A program made the translations under genes and the position numbers. A stretch of DNA of 64,000 nt from NCBI GenBank assembly GCA_963702595.1, contig CAVPDC010000012.1:60148-124147 (forward strand), given 5' to 3'. This stretch comes from JALORV01 sp963702595. GTDB taxonomy: Bacteria; Pseudomonadota; Gammaproteobacteria; Burkholderiales; Burkholderiaceae_F. Shown piece after piece: positions 25,447 to 34,746 of this stretch. Below the pieces are notes generated by a model that saw only the letters and a list, made by a program, of their open reading frames with translations, searched no databases and was not told the DNA's origin. Each line of letters begins with the position of its first letter. Position 1 is the stretch's first letter.

Positions 25447-25971
25447 TCAGCGCGGACCGCCTTTCTGCGCACTGCCCTTCGCCCCGCCGCCCTTCCATTC
25501 ACCCTGCGATTCGCGGATCTGGTCGCGCAGGCGTTGCCGCTCTTCCGGCGTCAGGCGCTTGCCGCCCATGGGTCCGCCCCCTTGCAGCTCGTCCCGCCGT
25601 TGCAGGAAACGCTGGCGCATCGCCTCGCGCTGCTCCGGCGACATTTTTTCCCACATCTGGCGCCGCTCCTCGTTCGGGACACGACGGAGCATCAGCTCAC
25701 GCTGCTCGGGCGAGAGCCCCTGCCAGAGGTCGCGCCGCTGCTCCGGCGAGAGCCCCCGCCACGCGCGCTGCCGCTCTTCGGGCGTGCGGGCATTGCGGAA
25801 GGTTTCGCGCTGCTCGGGCGTCATCTGCTGCAGCATCTGCTGGCGTTGCTCAGGAGTCAGCCGGAGCTGCTGGCCCGCCTCGCCAGGCACTCCAAAGGCC
25901 ATCGCGCTCGATGCAACGAGACACGCCAGCGCAGCCGCCAGGCGACGCATGCGGTCGATGAACGTGCTCAT
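25447..25971 (-). CDS. DUF3106 exported protein with SPEQR repeats
   Basis: Periplasmic protein of 174 residues. A signal peptide (about 1-25, ending SSAMAF) is followed by about seven 16-17-residue helical repeats built on (L/M)(S/T)PEQR, such as LSPEQRRDLWQGLSPEQREL. The tail is Gly/Lys rich. DUF3106 proteins often sit near sigma factor/anti-sigma genes and have unknown function; the repeats resemble stress proteins of the Spy/CpxP type. ATG 25971 begins the signal peptide; the frame is open far upstream but antisense to ompR. Confidence 0.85.
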   Translation of the reverse strand: MSTFIDRMRRLAAALACLVASSAMAFGVPGEAGQQLRLTPEQRQQMLQQMTPEQRETFRNARTPEERQRAWRGLSPEQRRDLWQGLSPEQRELMLRRVPNEERRQMWEKMSPEQREAMRQRFLQRRDELQGGGPMGGKRLTPEERQRLRDQIRESQGEWKGGGAKGSAQKGGPR

Positions 25972-26127
25972 GACTCCATTGTGAAGGGTGCCACTTCCAA
26001 TAAACGCGATTTTCGAGTTTCCCGGCGAGGTGGCGCGGTAAAGTCTGTAACCGTTTGTGAGTTCACGCCCGGCGTGGCGGCCCGAGCCACGTAGCATCGC
26101 TGCCGAGCCACGGACAATACTGAAGCC

Positions 26128-26853
26128 ATGACAGACCGTACGCCCCACAAGGTTCTCGTCGTCGACGACGACCAGCGCTTGCGCGACCTGCTGCGGCGTT
26201 ACCTGGGCGATAACGGCTTCAATGTCTACGTCGCCGAGAACGCCCAAGCGATGAACCGGATCTGGCTGCGCGAGCGGTTCGACGTGGTTGTGCTCGACCT
26301 GATGATGCCGGGCGAGGACGGATTGTCGATCCTGCGTCGCCTGCGCGGTGGCAACGACCGCACCCCGATCGTCATGCTGACGGCCAAGGGCGAAGACGTC
26401 GACCGCATCATCGGGCTCGAGATGGGCGCAGACGACTACCTGCCCAAGCCGTTCAATCCGCGCGAGCTGCTGGCCCGGATCAATGCCGTCCTGCGACGAC
26501 GCGGAGCGGAGGAGTCGCCCGGGGCGCCGAGCAGCAGCGCCGAGTCGATGGCCTTCGGCGACTTCGTGCTCGACCTCGCAACGCGCACGCTGACGCGTGC
26601 CGGCGAGCCCATCACGCTGACGACTGGCGAATTCGCCGTGCTCAAGGCTTTTGCGCGCCACCCGCGCGTACCGCTGTCGCGCGAGAAACTGATGGAAATG
26701 GCAAGAGGCCGCGAGTACGAAGCCTTCGACCGGTCCCTCGACGTACAGATCTCGCGCCTGCGCAAGCTGATCGAACCCGATCCGGCGAAGCCCCGCTTCA
26801 TCCAGACCGTGTGGGGGCTGGGCTACGTCTTCATACCGGACGGTGGCGCCTGA
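26128..26853 (+). CDS. ompR: OmpR-type response regulator
   Basis: DNA-binding response regulator of 241 residues. The receiver domain has the acidic pair in VVDDDQ, the phosphorylation site Asp57 in VVLDLMMPGEDG, and Lys107 in LPKPF. The C-terminal winged-helix domain has LTTGEFAVLKAFARHPRVPLSRE, then SLDVQISRLRKLIEPDP and WGLGYVF. Length and sequence fit the OmpR group. The histidine kinase gene starts 25 bases after its stop. Confidence 0.93.
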   Translation: MTDRTPHKVLVVDDDQRLRDLLRRYLGDNGFNVYVAENAQAMNRIWLRERFDVVVLDLMMPGEDGLSILRRLRGGNDRTPIVMLTAKGEDVDRIIGLEMGADDYLPKPFNPRELLARINAVLRRRGAEESPGAPSSSAESMAFGDFVLDLATRTLTRAGEPITLTTGEFAVLKAFARHPRVPLSREKLMEMARGREYEAFDRSLDVQISRLRKLIEPDPAKPRFIQTVWGLGYVFIPDGGA

Positions 26854-26878
26854 ACCAGGAGCGGGCCAGGCCCGGCCG

Positions 26879-28213
26879 ATGAAACTGCGCTCGCCGCCGC
26901 TCTTCTGGCGCACGCTGCTGCTCGTGCTGCTGCTCATCCTGGCGAGCCTGGCGGCGTGGCTGCAGAGCTTCAGGGTGTTCGAGCGCGCGCCGCGCGCCGA
27001 GACCATTGCCCAGCAGGTTGTCTCGATCGCCGAGCTCACGCGAGCAGCGGTGCTGTACGCCGATCCCTACGTACGCCGCGACCTGCTTGCCGAGCTGGCA
27101 CGCAACGAAGGCATCCGCATTGCTCCGCTCGAATCGAACGACCGGGTGGTTCCGTTTCCCGATCGGCCGGTGCTGCAGCTTGCCGAACAGTCGATCATCG
27201 CAAAGCTCGGGCCCGGCACCCGCGTTGCATCGGTGGTCAATGATCAGCCCGGGATCTGGGTCAGCCTCACGATAGAAGATGACCAGTACTGGCTGTACAT
27301 CGAGCGCGATCCTGTCGCGCGCAACATCGGCACGCAGTGGATCGGCTGGGCCTCGGTCGCGATCGCCCTGTCGGTGCTGGGCGCGGTGCTCATCACGCGC
27401 GTCATCAATCTCCCGCTCGCGCGTCTGTCGGCAGCGGCCCGCAACCTCGGTGAAGGGAAGCTTCCGGCGGTTTTGCCGGAGGTCGGGCCGCCCGAGATCC
27501 GAACGGTGAATGCGAGCTTCAACCGCATGGTGACCGATCTCGGCAAGCTCGAGGAAGACCGCGCCGTCCTCCTGGCCGGCATCTCACACGACCTGCGCAC
27601 GCCGCTAACGCGGCTGCGCCTCGAACTTGAAATGACCGAACTACCCGCGGCCAGCCGCAGCGCGATGATCGGCGACCTCGAACAGATGGACGCGATCGTG
27701 CGGCAGTTCCTGGACTATGCACGCCGCGCGCCACAGCAGCCTGCCGAGCGCATCGACCTGTCCGTCCTGGTGGAGCAGGCGCCGCCACGCGTGCGTGTCG
27801 ATGCAGACGAGCACACGACGCTCAACCTGCGGGTCGCACACGGCGTAACCGTCAACGGCTATCGGACCGAACTCGATCGCGCGCTCGACAATCTGCTGGT
27901 GAATGCCATGCGGTACGGGCGTGACCCGGTCACCGGACGCGTCGACCTGACTGTTTCGCTCGCAAGCGACGGGCAGGATGCCGTCATTTCAGTGGCGGAT
28001 CACGGCCCGGGCGTTCCGACCGAACAGATCGATCGCCTGCTGCGTCCGTTCGAGCGCGGCGACAGTGCGCGCAGCGGCAGCGGTGGCGCCGGGCTTGGTT
28101 TGCCGATCGTGCAGCGGATCGCGCGGCTGCACGGCGGTAGCCTGAGGCTGCTTGCCAACTCACCCCATGGGCTGCGCGCCGAGCTGTCCCTGCCCCTAGT
28201 GCGCCGTGCATGA
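26879..28213 (+). CDS. Sensor histidine kinase, EnvZ-like
   Basis: Inner-membrane sensor kinase of 444 residues, partner of the preceding regulator. Helix 1 is at about 10-28, a periplasmic domain at 30-155, and helix 2 at 158-176. A HAMP domain follows (LPLARLSAAARNLGEG), then the H-box LLAGISHDLRTPLTRLRLE with His237. The ATP-binding domain has NLLVNAMRYG, VADHGPGVP and GGAGLGLPIVQRI. ATG 26879 is chosen as it starts directly before the first helix. It overlaps the next gene by 4 bases. Confidence 0.93.
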   Translation: MKLRSPPLFWRTLLLVLLLILASLAAWLQSFRVFERAPRAETIAQQVVSIAELTRAAVLYADPYVRRDLLAELARNEGIRIAPLESNDRVVPFPDRPVLQLAEQSIIAKLGPGTRVASVVNDQPGIWVSLTIEDDQYWLYIERDPVARNIGTQWIGWASVAIALSVLGAVLITRVINLPLARLSAAARNLGEGKLPAVLPEVGPPEIRTVNASFNRMVTDLGKLEEDRAVLLAGISHDLRTPLTRLRLELEMTELPAASRSAMIGDLEQMDAIVRQFLDYARRAPQQPAERIDLSVLVEQAPPRVRVDADEHTTLNLRVAHGVTVNGYRTELDRALDNLLVNAMRYGRDPVTGRVDLTVSLASDGQDAVISVADHGPGVPTEQIDRLLRPFERGDSARSGSGGAGLGLPIVQRIARLHGGSLRLLANSPHGLRAELSLPLVRRA

Positions 28214-28992
28214 GCCCTGCCGGTGCCAGCCGACGGCGGCGAGCCCTGATCACGGCAGCGCTGGCGGGACTCGCACTGCCGCTGCGCGCCATACGCGCCC
28301 AGACCTGGGCGATACGCGTGGAGAGCGGCACGCCGCACCGCTTGCCGCGGGCGGCCGTCGACGACCTCGAGATCGAGCTGGACGCCAGCGACGGTGATGG
28401 GCCCGTCGACATCGCGGTGTTGATGCTTGGCACGATCGACATCCCGAGCGGACAACTGGCCGCCGGCGACGGCATGCGGCTCGACGGCGGCTCGTTCGCC
28501 CAACTCGTCCCGGCGGGACGCTATCCGGTGCAGGTGATCGTGGCCCGCTACGCAGACGCCACCGAGCGCGTTGCATTCGCCCAGGTGAAGTTCACGGCCA
28601 GAGCGGCGACCCGCTGGGACAACGCCATCTTCCAGGGCGACGACGCCGAGCCCCTCGCCGAAGACGAGCTGTCGGGCTACGAAGTCGAGTCCGGACTCGG
28701 CAGCCTGTTCGAAGTGGAGGCGCTGCGTGCCTACGGCCAGGAATTCGTGCAGAGCCCCCGACTGCGCCAGGAACTGGAACAGGTCCTGCTGCGAAATCGC
28801 CGGCCGTCATGGAGCTGGGCCTGGGTGAGGACGCCCGTCGGCTCGGGTGTCCTCGTCTCTTCCGGAGAGGGCGCCGGCTTCTACGGCTCGTACTGGGGCC
28901 AGGATGACTCCGGAGCAATCGTCTCGCTGGTCACAGACTTCGACCTGCTCGACTGGGCCGGGCTGCCGGAAGCTGAACCCGTCAGGGCTTGA
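28210..28992 (+). CDS. Exported DUF4241 protein
   Basis: A 260-residue protein with an arginine-rich N-terminus (SRRRRALITAALAGLALPLR) that could be a Tat or Sec signal. The body fits DUF4241: AGRYPVQVIVARYADATERVA, then RWDNAIFQGDD, SGYEVESGLGSLFEVEAL, and the end SGEGAGFYGSYWGQDDSG with VSLVTDFDLL. Function is unknown. It is translationally coupled (ATGA) to the histidine kinase and may report to or be regulated by that system, but this is inference. Confidence 0.85.
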   Translation: MSPAGASRRRRALITAALAGLALPLRAIRAQTWAIRVESGTPHRLPRAAVDDLEIELDASDGDGPVDIAVLMLGTIDIPSGQLAAGDGMRLDGGSFAQLVPAGRYPVQVIVARYADATERVAFAQVKFTARAATRWDNAIFQGDDAEPLAEDELSGYEVESGLGSLFEVEALRAYGQEFVQSPRLRQELEQVLLRNRRPSWSWAWVRTPVGSGVLVSSGEGAGFYGSYWGQDDSGAIVSLVTDFDLLDWAGLPEAEPVRA

Positions 28993-29465
28993 CGAGCAGC
29001 GCGACGGCCAGGGCGGCAATGCCTTCGCTGCGCCCGAGCGCACCGAGCTTCTCGCTGGTCTTGCCCTTGACGCTGACAGCGGAAGCCTCGAGGCCGCAAC
29101 AGGCCGCGATCGCAGCGCGCATGGCGTCAACATATGGCGCGATCTTCGGTCGCTCGGCAATGACGGTGGCGTCGATGTTCTCGATGCGCCAGCCCGTCTC
29201 CCGAACTCGCTCGGCCGCCGCTCTGCAGCAGCACGCGGCTGTCGGCATTGCGGTAGCGGTCATCAGAATCCGGGAAGAGCTTGCCGATGTCGCCGAGCGC
29301 AGCCGCACCGAGCAGCGCATCGGTGATCGCATGCAGCAGCACGTCGCCGTCCGAGTGCCCGAGCAGACCACGCCCGAACGGAATCTCGACACCACCCATG
29401 ATCAGACGACGCCCCGGCACCAGCGCGTGGACGTCGTAGCCCTGCCCGACGCGTAACCGTGTCAT
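28982..29465 (-). pseudogene. ispF: 2-C-methyl-D-erythritol 2,4-cyclodiphosphate synthase (frameshifted as read)
   Basis: IspF forms the cyclic diphosphate in the MEP isoprenoid pathway. The N-terminal part has GQGYDVHALV (metal-binding Asp and His) and GLLGHSDGDVLLHAITDALL. The C-terminal half, in another frame, has WRIENIDATVIAERPK and SVKGKTSEKLGALGRSEGIA. The frame changes at about 29,222, where one extra base between LLQ and AAERVRETGW breaks the gene; removing it gives a normal 160-residue protein. It overlaps ispD by 4 bases. Because ispF is usually essential, a sequencing error is likely. Confidence 0.85.
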
Positions 29466-30163
29466 GCCAGCCTTTCCTGTTCGCCCAGGATCGCGCGCGC
29501 CAGCACGAGATCCTCGGGAGTCGTGACCTTGAGATTGCTGGCGCCACCCAAGACCAGCCGCGGCGCGTGACCGGCACGCTCCATCGCGCTGGATTCGTCC
29601 GTCACGGCATCGAGCGCACCACTCAACGCCGCGCGCAAGGAACCGACTCGGAACAACTGCGGCGTCTGTGCGCACCACATCGACGCGCGGTCCAGCGTCA
29701 TGCCGACGCGTCCATCTTCGCCGCGCTTCAATGTGTCGGCGAGCGGGATCGCGAGCAGGCCGCCGCTGCCGTCGACGCCGACTTCGTCGATCAGCCGACC
29801 GAGCTGGGCCTCGGTCAGGCAGGGGCGCGCAGCGTCGTGCACCAGAACGCGATCATCGTCGTCGGTGCGGGCGGCGATCGCGATGAGACCGTTGCGCACG
29901 CTCTCGGCGCGCGAGGCGCCGCCGACCGGCAGGAACTCGACCCGCTCGTCGTCGAGCCGGAATTCTGGCCAGCGAGTGTCCGACGGCGCGACCACGACGA
30001 AAACCGCGTCAATGCGGGCGTCGGACAACATGGCCGCGATCGAGTGCTCCAGCATCGTGCGGTCACCCAGCGGCAGATACTGCTTTGGAAGGTCGTGCCC
30101 GCTCATGCGGGAACCCACGCCGGCAGCCGGTATCAGGGCAATGTAGCGAAGCGGTCGAGGCAC
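29462..30163 (-). CDS. ispD: 2-C-methyl-D-erythritol 4-phosphate cytidylyltransferase
   Basis: MEP pathway enzyme of 233 residues that joins CTP to methylerythritol phosphate. The nucleotide-binding motif ALIPAAGVGSRM is at the N-terminus (residues 9-20) and VLVHDAARPCL near 107. The C-terminal part has KVTTPEDLVLARAIL. It is intact and ends inside the start of ispF (ATGA overlap), forming ispD-ispF. It diverges from mfd; the two starts are about 110 bases apart. Confidence 0.95.
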   Translation of the reverse strand: MPRPLRYIALIPAAGVGSRMSGHDLPKQYLPLGDRTMLEHSIAAMLSDARIDAVFVVVAPSDTRWPEFRLDDERVEFLPVGGASRAESVRNGLIAIAARTDDDDRVLVHDAARPCLTEAQLGRLIDEVGVDGSGGLLAIPLADTLKRGEDGRVGMTLDRASMWCAQTPQLFRVGSLRAALSGALDAVTDESSAMERAGHAPRLVLGGASNLKVTTPEDLVLARAILGEQERLA

Positions 30164-30198
30164 GGGAAAGCTCGCTCAGGAGCAGGAGTAGGCCTTCG

Positions 30199-30204
30199 TA
30201 TAAT
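30199..30204 (+). promoter_or_regulatory. -10-like TATAAT upstream of mfd
   Basis: A perfect TATAAT lies 70 bases before the mfd start, in GC-rich surroundings. No good -35 hexamer is visible at 17 bases, so this is a tentative promoter. Confidence 0.35.
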
Positions 30205-30273
30205 AACGACCGAGTTCGGCGGCCCTTGAGCCCTCGCAACGGAGGGTCCGATGGCCGCCGATTGTTTTCTGCC

Positions 30274-33200
30274 GTGAGCACCGACGTTTCGCTCGACCCG
30301 CCCGCCACTTCGCTGGCGGGCCTGCTGCCGCGATCGCTGCCGATCGCAGGGGCGCGCTTTGCCCTCGCCCGGCCACCGGGCTCCGCCGACGCACTGCTGC
30401 TGGCGCGCACCGGCGCTCAGTTGCGCGCGGCGCGCCGACTGCTGGTCGTCATCGCGGCTGACGCCCTCGATGCGCAACGTCTGGTCGACGAGATCCCCTA
30501 CTTCGACCCGACGCTGGCCGTCCGGCCGTTGCCCGACTGGGAGACGCTGCCCTACGACACACTGTCGCCGCACCAGGACCTGGTGTCGGAGCGCCTCGAG
30601 ACCCTGTTTCGACTGAGCCAGACCGGCGGCGGCATCGACGTCCTCGTGGTGCCGGCGACGACGGCGCTGTACCGGCTGGCGCCGCCGCAGTACATCGCGG
30701 GACACACGTTCTTCTTTCGCCAGGGGCAGACGCTCGACGCTGACGAGCTGCGGACGCGACTGGTGTTCGCCGGCTATCAACACGTGTCACAGGTGGTGGC
30801 GCCGGGCGAATTCGCGGTCCGCGGCGGCCTCATCGATCTGTATCCGATGGGCTCCACGCTGCCGTACCGGCTCGACCTGCTCGATGCGCAGCTCGAGTCC
30901 ATCCGCGCGTTCGACCCCGATACCCAGCGCGGGCTGTATCCGGTGCCGGAAGTGAGATTGCTGCCCGGCCGCGAGTTTCCGCTCGATGAAACCGCGCGCC
31001 AGTCGTTCCGGCGCCGCTGGCGCGATCGCATCGAAGGCGACCCGAGCCGGTCCAGCGTCTACAAGGACATCGGCAGCGGCGCGGTTCCGGCCGGGGTCGA
31101 GTACTTCCTGCCGCTTTTCTTTGACGAAACGGCAACGCTCTTCGACTACCTGCCGCCGGACAGTCTCGTCGCGCTGCATGGGACCGTCGAAGCGGCGATC
31201 CAGCGCTTCTGGAACGAAACCAGTGAACGCCATCGCTTCCTCGCCCGCGATCCGGCCCGGCCCATCCTGCCGCCCTCGTCACTGTTCCTGAACGCGGAGG
31301 CATTCTTCGCTCGCACGCAGGACTACGGGCGGCTCGCGCTGGGCGATTCCGCGCCCCGCGACAGCGACACCGCCTTCGCAGCGATGCCGTCGCTCGCGGT
31401 CGAACGGCGCGCCGAGGATCCGCTCGGCCGCCTGCGGCGCTTTGCCGAGGAGTACGCGGGGCGCATCCTGATCGTGGCCGACTCCGCCGGCCGCCGCGAG
31501 ACGATCGGTCAGATGCTCGCGGAGTACGGCATCCCGTTCGGCGACAGTGCCGACTTCGCTGCGTTTCTCGCGGGCGACGTCCGCATTGCGCTCGGCGTAG
31601 CACCGTTGCACGAAGGCTTCGCGCTGCGCGATCCGCAGGTCGCGATTGTCACCGAGACCGAGCTCTACGCCGCCAGCCCGCGCCGCCTGCGCGGCAAGCA
31701 GCGCGAACGCGCCTCGAACGTCGAGGCGATGATCCGCGACCTCGCCGAACTGCGCGTGGGCGATCCGGTGGTTCATGTCGAGCACGGCATTGGTCGTTAC
31801 CTCGGCCTGCAGGCGATGGACCTCGGCGACGGACCGACCGAGTTCCTGCATCTTGAATACGCCAACGAGGCGACGCTGTACGTGCCCGTGGCGCAGCTGC
31901 ACCTGATCGGCCGCTACAGCGGCGCCGATCCGGCCGCCGCCCCGCTGCACCAGCTAGGCAGCGGCGACTGGGACAAGGCGCGCAGGAAGGCCGCGAAGCA
32001 GGTCCGCGACACCGCGGCCGAGCTCCTCAACCTCTACGCGCTGCGCGCCGCGCGCAAGGGACACGCGTTCGAGTACCGGCAGCACGACTACGAAGCCTTC
32101 GCCGAAGGCTTCGGGTTCGAGGAAACGCCCGACCAGCAGGCCGCGATCGAAGCCGTCCTCAAGGACATGTCCGCCGGCTTTCCGATGGACCGGCTGGTGT
32201 GCGGCGATGTCGGCTTCGGCAAGACCGAGGTCGCACTGCGTGCGGCGTTCGCGGCGGTCGTGGGAGGCAAGCAGGTCGCCGTGCTGTGCCCCACGACGCT
32301 GCTGGCCGAGCAGCACTGCCAGACCTTTCGCGACCGCTTCTCGCAGTGGCCAGTGAACATCGTCGAGCTGTCGCGCTTCCGCTCGCCGAAGGAAGTGGCC
32401 GACGCCATTGCCGGCATGAATGCGGGCACGGTGGACATCGTCATTGGAACCCACAAGCTGCTCAGCACCGACGTCCACTTCGAACGCCTCGGGCTCGTCA
32501 TCATCGACGAGGAGCACCGCTTCGGCGTGCGCCAGAAGGAACGGCTCAAGGCGCTGCGCGCCGAGGTGGACGTGCTGACGCTGACCGCCACGCCGATCCC
32601 GCGCACGCTGGCGCTCTCGCTCGAAGGCATCCGCGACTTTTCGGTCATTGCTACCGCGCCGCAGCGTCGGCTCGCCATCAGGACCTTCGTGCGCAAGGAA
32701 AGTGCCTCGCTGATGCGCGAGGCGGTGCTGCGCGAACTCAAGCGCGGTGGCCAGGTCTACTTCCTGCACAACGAGGTCGAGACCATCGAGAACCGCCGCG
32801 CGCGGCTCGTCGAGCTGCTGCCGGAGGCGCGCATCGAGATCGCGCACGGCCAGATGCACGAGCGCGACCTGGAACGCGTCATGCGCGACTTCTACCAGCA
32901 GCGCTTCAACGTCCTGCTGTGCACGACGATCATCGAGACCGGCATCGATGTTCCGACCGCCAACACGATCATCATCCACCGCGCTGACAAGTTCGGCCTC
33001 GCGCAGTTGCACCAGCTGCGCGGCCGCGTCGGCCGCTCGCATCACCAGGCCTATGCCTACCTGATGGTGCCCGACGAAGGCGGCCTGACGAAGAACGCCG
33101 AGAAGCGTCTCGAGGCGATCCAGAATCTCGAGGAGCTCGGCAGCGGCTTCTACCTCGCCATGCACGACCTCGAGATCCGGGGCGCCGGCGAGGTGCTCGG

Positions 33201-33750
33201 CGAGAACCAGAGCGGCAACATGCAGGAGGTCGGATTCGACCTGTACACGCAGATGCTGAACGCCGCAGTGCGCGCCCTGCGCTCCGGACGCGAGCCGGAC
33301 CTGCTGGCGCCGCTCGCGGCCGTGACGGAGATCAACCTGCACGTACCCGCCCTGCTGCCGCCTGACTACGTGGCCGACGTGCACCAGCGCCTGTCGATGT
33401 ACAAGAAGCTGGCAAGCTGCGACGACGAGGACGCGCTCATAGGCTTGCAGGAAGAAGTCGTCGATCGCTACGGCAGGTTGCCCGAGCCTGCGCGCGCGCT
33501 GGTCGAGACGCACCGCCTGCGCCTCGTTGCCGAGCGGCTTGGCGTAAAAAAGATCGACGCCTCGGGCGATGCGCTCGTGATCCAGTTCATACCCAACCCA
33601 CCATTCGACACCGCGCGTTTGATCGCGCTGATGCAGCGTTCGAAGACCATGCGGCTCGCCGGGCCGGAGCGCTTGCGCATCGACGAGAAGACCCCAAACC
33701 TCGACGACCGCGTTCGGCGGCTGCGCGAGATCTTCAAGGCGCTGGCCTGA
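30274..33750 (+). CDS. mfd: Transcription-repair coupling factor
   Basis: DNA translocase of 1,158 residues that removes RNA polymerase stalled at lesions and recruits UvrA. The UvrB-like N-terminal region is followed by the RNA-polymerase-interacting domain (LRVGDPVVHVEHGIGRYLGL, about residues 494-513). Helicase motifs follow: Walker A GDVGFGKTE with Lys650, DEEH in IIDEEHRFGVRQ, and TATPIPRTL. The C-terminal D7 domain ends the protein. GTG 30274 gives normal length and matches the family start; upstream open frame is ignored. Confidence 0.97.
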   Translation: MSTDVSLDPPATSLAGLLPRSLPIAGARFALARPPGSADALLLARTGAQLRAARRLLVVIAADALDAQRLVDEIPYFDPTLAVRPLPDWETLPYDTLSPHQDLVSERLETLFRLSQTGGGIDVLVVPATTALYRLAPPQYIAGHTFFFRQGQTLDADELRTRLVFAGYQHVSQVVAPGEFAVRGGLIDLYPMGSTLPYRLDLLDAQLESIRAFDPDTQRGLYPVPEVRLLPGREFPLDETARQSFRRRWRDRIEGDPSRSSVYKDIGSGAVPAGVEYFLPLFFDETATLFDYLPPDSLVALHGTVEAAIQRFWNETSERHRFLARDPARPILPPSSLFLNAEAFFARTQDYGRLALGDSAPRDSDTAFAAMPSLAVERRAEDPLGRLRRFAEEYAGRILIVADSAGRRETIGQMLAEYGIPFGDSADFAAFLAGDVRIALGVAPLHEGFALRDPQVAIVTETELYAASPRRLRGKQRERASNVEAMIRDLAELRVGDPVVHVEHGIGRYLGLQAMDLGDGPTEFLHLEYANEATLYVPVAQLHLIGRYSGADPAAAPLHQLGSGDWDKARRKAAKQVRDTAAELLNLYALRAARKGHAFEYRQHDYEAFAEGFGFEETPDQQAAIEAVLKDMSAGFPMDRLVCGDVGFGKTEVALRAAFAAVVGGKQVAVLCPTTLLAEQHCQTFRDRFSQWPVNIVELSRFRSPKEVADAIAGMNAGTVDIVIGTHKLLSTDVHFERLGLVIIDEEHRFGVRQKERLKALRAEVDVLTLTATPIPRTLALSLEGIRDFSVIATAPQRRLAIRTFVRKESASLMREAVLRELKRGGQVYFLHNEVETIENRRARLVELLPEARIEIAHGQMHERDLERVMRDFYQQRFNVLLCTTIIETGIDVPTANTIIIHRADKFGLAQLHQLRGRVGRSHHQAYAYLMVPDEGGLTKNAEKRLEAIQNLEELGSGFYLAMHDLEIRGAGEVLGENQSGNMQEVGFDLYTQMLNAAVRALRSGREPDLLAPLAAVTEINLHVPALLPPDYVADVHQRLSMYKKLASCDDEDALIGLQEEVVDRYGRLPEPARALVETHRLRLVAERLGVKKIDASGDALVIQFIPNPPFDTARLIALMQRSKTMRLAGPERLRIDEKTPNLDDRVRRLREIFKALA

Positions 33751-33885
33751 TGCTGCCCGGCACGAGCCCGGCCGCTCTCTGGCATCGATTGCGACCCAGT
33801 CGCGGCCAACGCCCGCCGGCCGTCAGGCTCGGCCACGCCAACTGCCAGATCGGACCGTCGCAGCCGTCCCTCTAAACTCCGGCCC

Positions 33886-34746
33886 GTGAAAGATCTCGTC
33901 ATCCAGGGACCGGCGCTCTCTTCGGAAGCGCTCGACACTTTCAAGGTCGTCTGCGCGCCCCTGCGCATCACCGTGCGCGGTACCGCCGCGCGCTGCGTCG
34001 GCGCGTCCGACGATCTCGAAACGCGCAAGGCGGTGCGCGGTCTCGGCGAGTACTGGAAGCTGGACTGGGCGTTCGTCGAGCAGCGCTGGCGCCTGGCGGA
34101 TTTCCGCCTGCTCGCGCTCGACATGGATTCGACGCTGATCAGCATCGAGAGCCTCGACGAGGTCGCTGCTTATGCCGGCAAGGGGGAGGAAGTCGCGGCG
34201 ATCACCGAGGCCGCGATGCGCGGGGAGATCAGCGACTACCAGGAGAGCCTGCGCCGGCGCGTCGCCATGCTGGCGGGGGTCGATGCCGCCCTCCTCGCAC
34301 GCGTATACGAAGAGAAACTTGCGCTGAGCGACGGCGCCGAGCGGCTCGTCGCGACCTGCCATGCGGCGGGCCTGCGCACGCTGCTGGTCACGGGCGGCTT
34401 CACCTACTTCACGGAGCGGTTGCAGCAGCGGCTCGGCTTCGACGCTACCCGCTCCAACGAGCTTGAAATCGCCAACGGCCGCCTGACCGGCAAGGTCACG
34501 GGCCCAGGGGGCGGCGAAATCATCGATGCCGAAGGCAAGGCACAGGCCGTGCGCGATCAGTGCGCGCAACTGGGCTGCGCTACCGATAAGGCAGTCGTGT
34601 TCGGCGACGGCGCGAACGACCTGAAGATGATGGCGCTGTCGGGCATATCCGTCGCCTACCGTGCCAAGCCGGTGGTGCGGGACAAGGCGACGTTCGCGCT
34701 CAGCCACGCGCCGCTCGACGGCGCGCTCAACTGGTTCGAGGAATGA
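33886..34746 (+). CDS. serB: Phosphoserine phosphatase
   Basis: HAD-family enzyme of 286 residues for the last step of serine synthesis. The catalytic motif LALDMDSTLIS has nucleophile Asp79 and acid Asp81. TGGFTYF carries the motif II Thr/Ser and GDGANDLKMM the metal-binding aspartates. The N-terminal 70 residues are a short regulatory-like region. GTG 33886 is used as the start. The cupredoxin gene begins in an ATGA overlap at the end. Confidence 0.96.
   Translation: MKDLVIQGPALSSEALDTFKVVCAPLRITVRGTAARCVGASDDLETRKAVRGLGEYWKLDWAFVEQRWRLADFRLLALDMDSTLISIESLDEVAAYAGKGEEVAAITEAAMRGEISDYQESLRRRVAMLAGVDAALLARVYEEKLALSDGAERLVATCHAAGLRTLLVTGGFTYFTERLQQRLGFDATRSNELEIANGRLTGKVTGPGGGEIIDAEGKAQAVRDQCAQLGCATDKAVVFGDGANDLKMMALSGISVAYRAKPVVRDKATFALSHAPLDGALNWFEE

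Noticed and set aside
25540..25880. CRISPR-like periodic DNA
   Set aside because: The periodicity of about 50 bases comes from SPEQR protein repeats in the DUF3106 gene; there are no regular spacers.
25972..27039. Upstream extension of the DUF3106 frame to 530 residues
   Set aside because: The extra part is antisense to ompR and the kinase and has no protein pattern; the signal peptide marks the true start at 25,971.
31954..33513. 519-residue open frame antisense to mfd
   Set aside because: It is a GC-rich shadow: low-complexity His/Arg/Asp-rich translation with no domain, lying wholly inside a certain gene.
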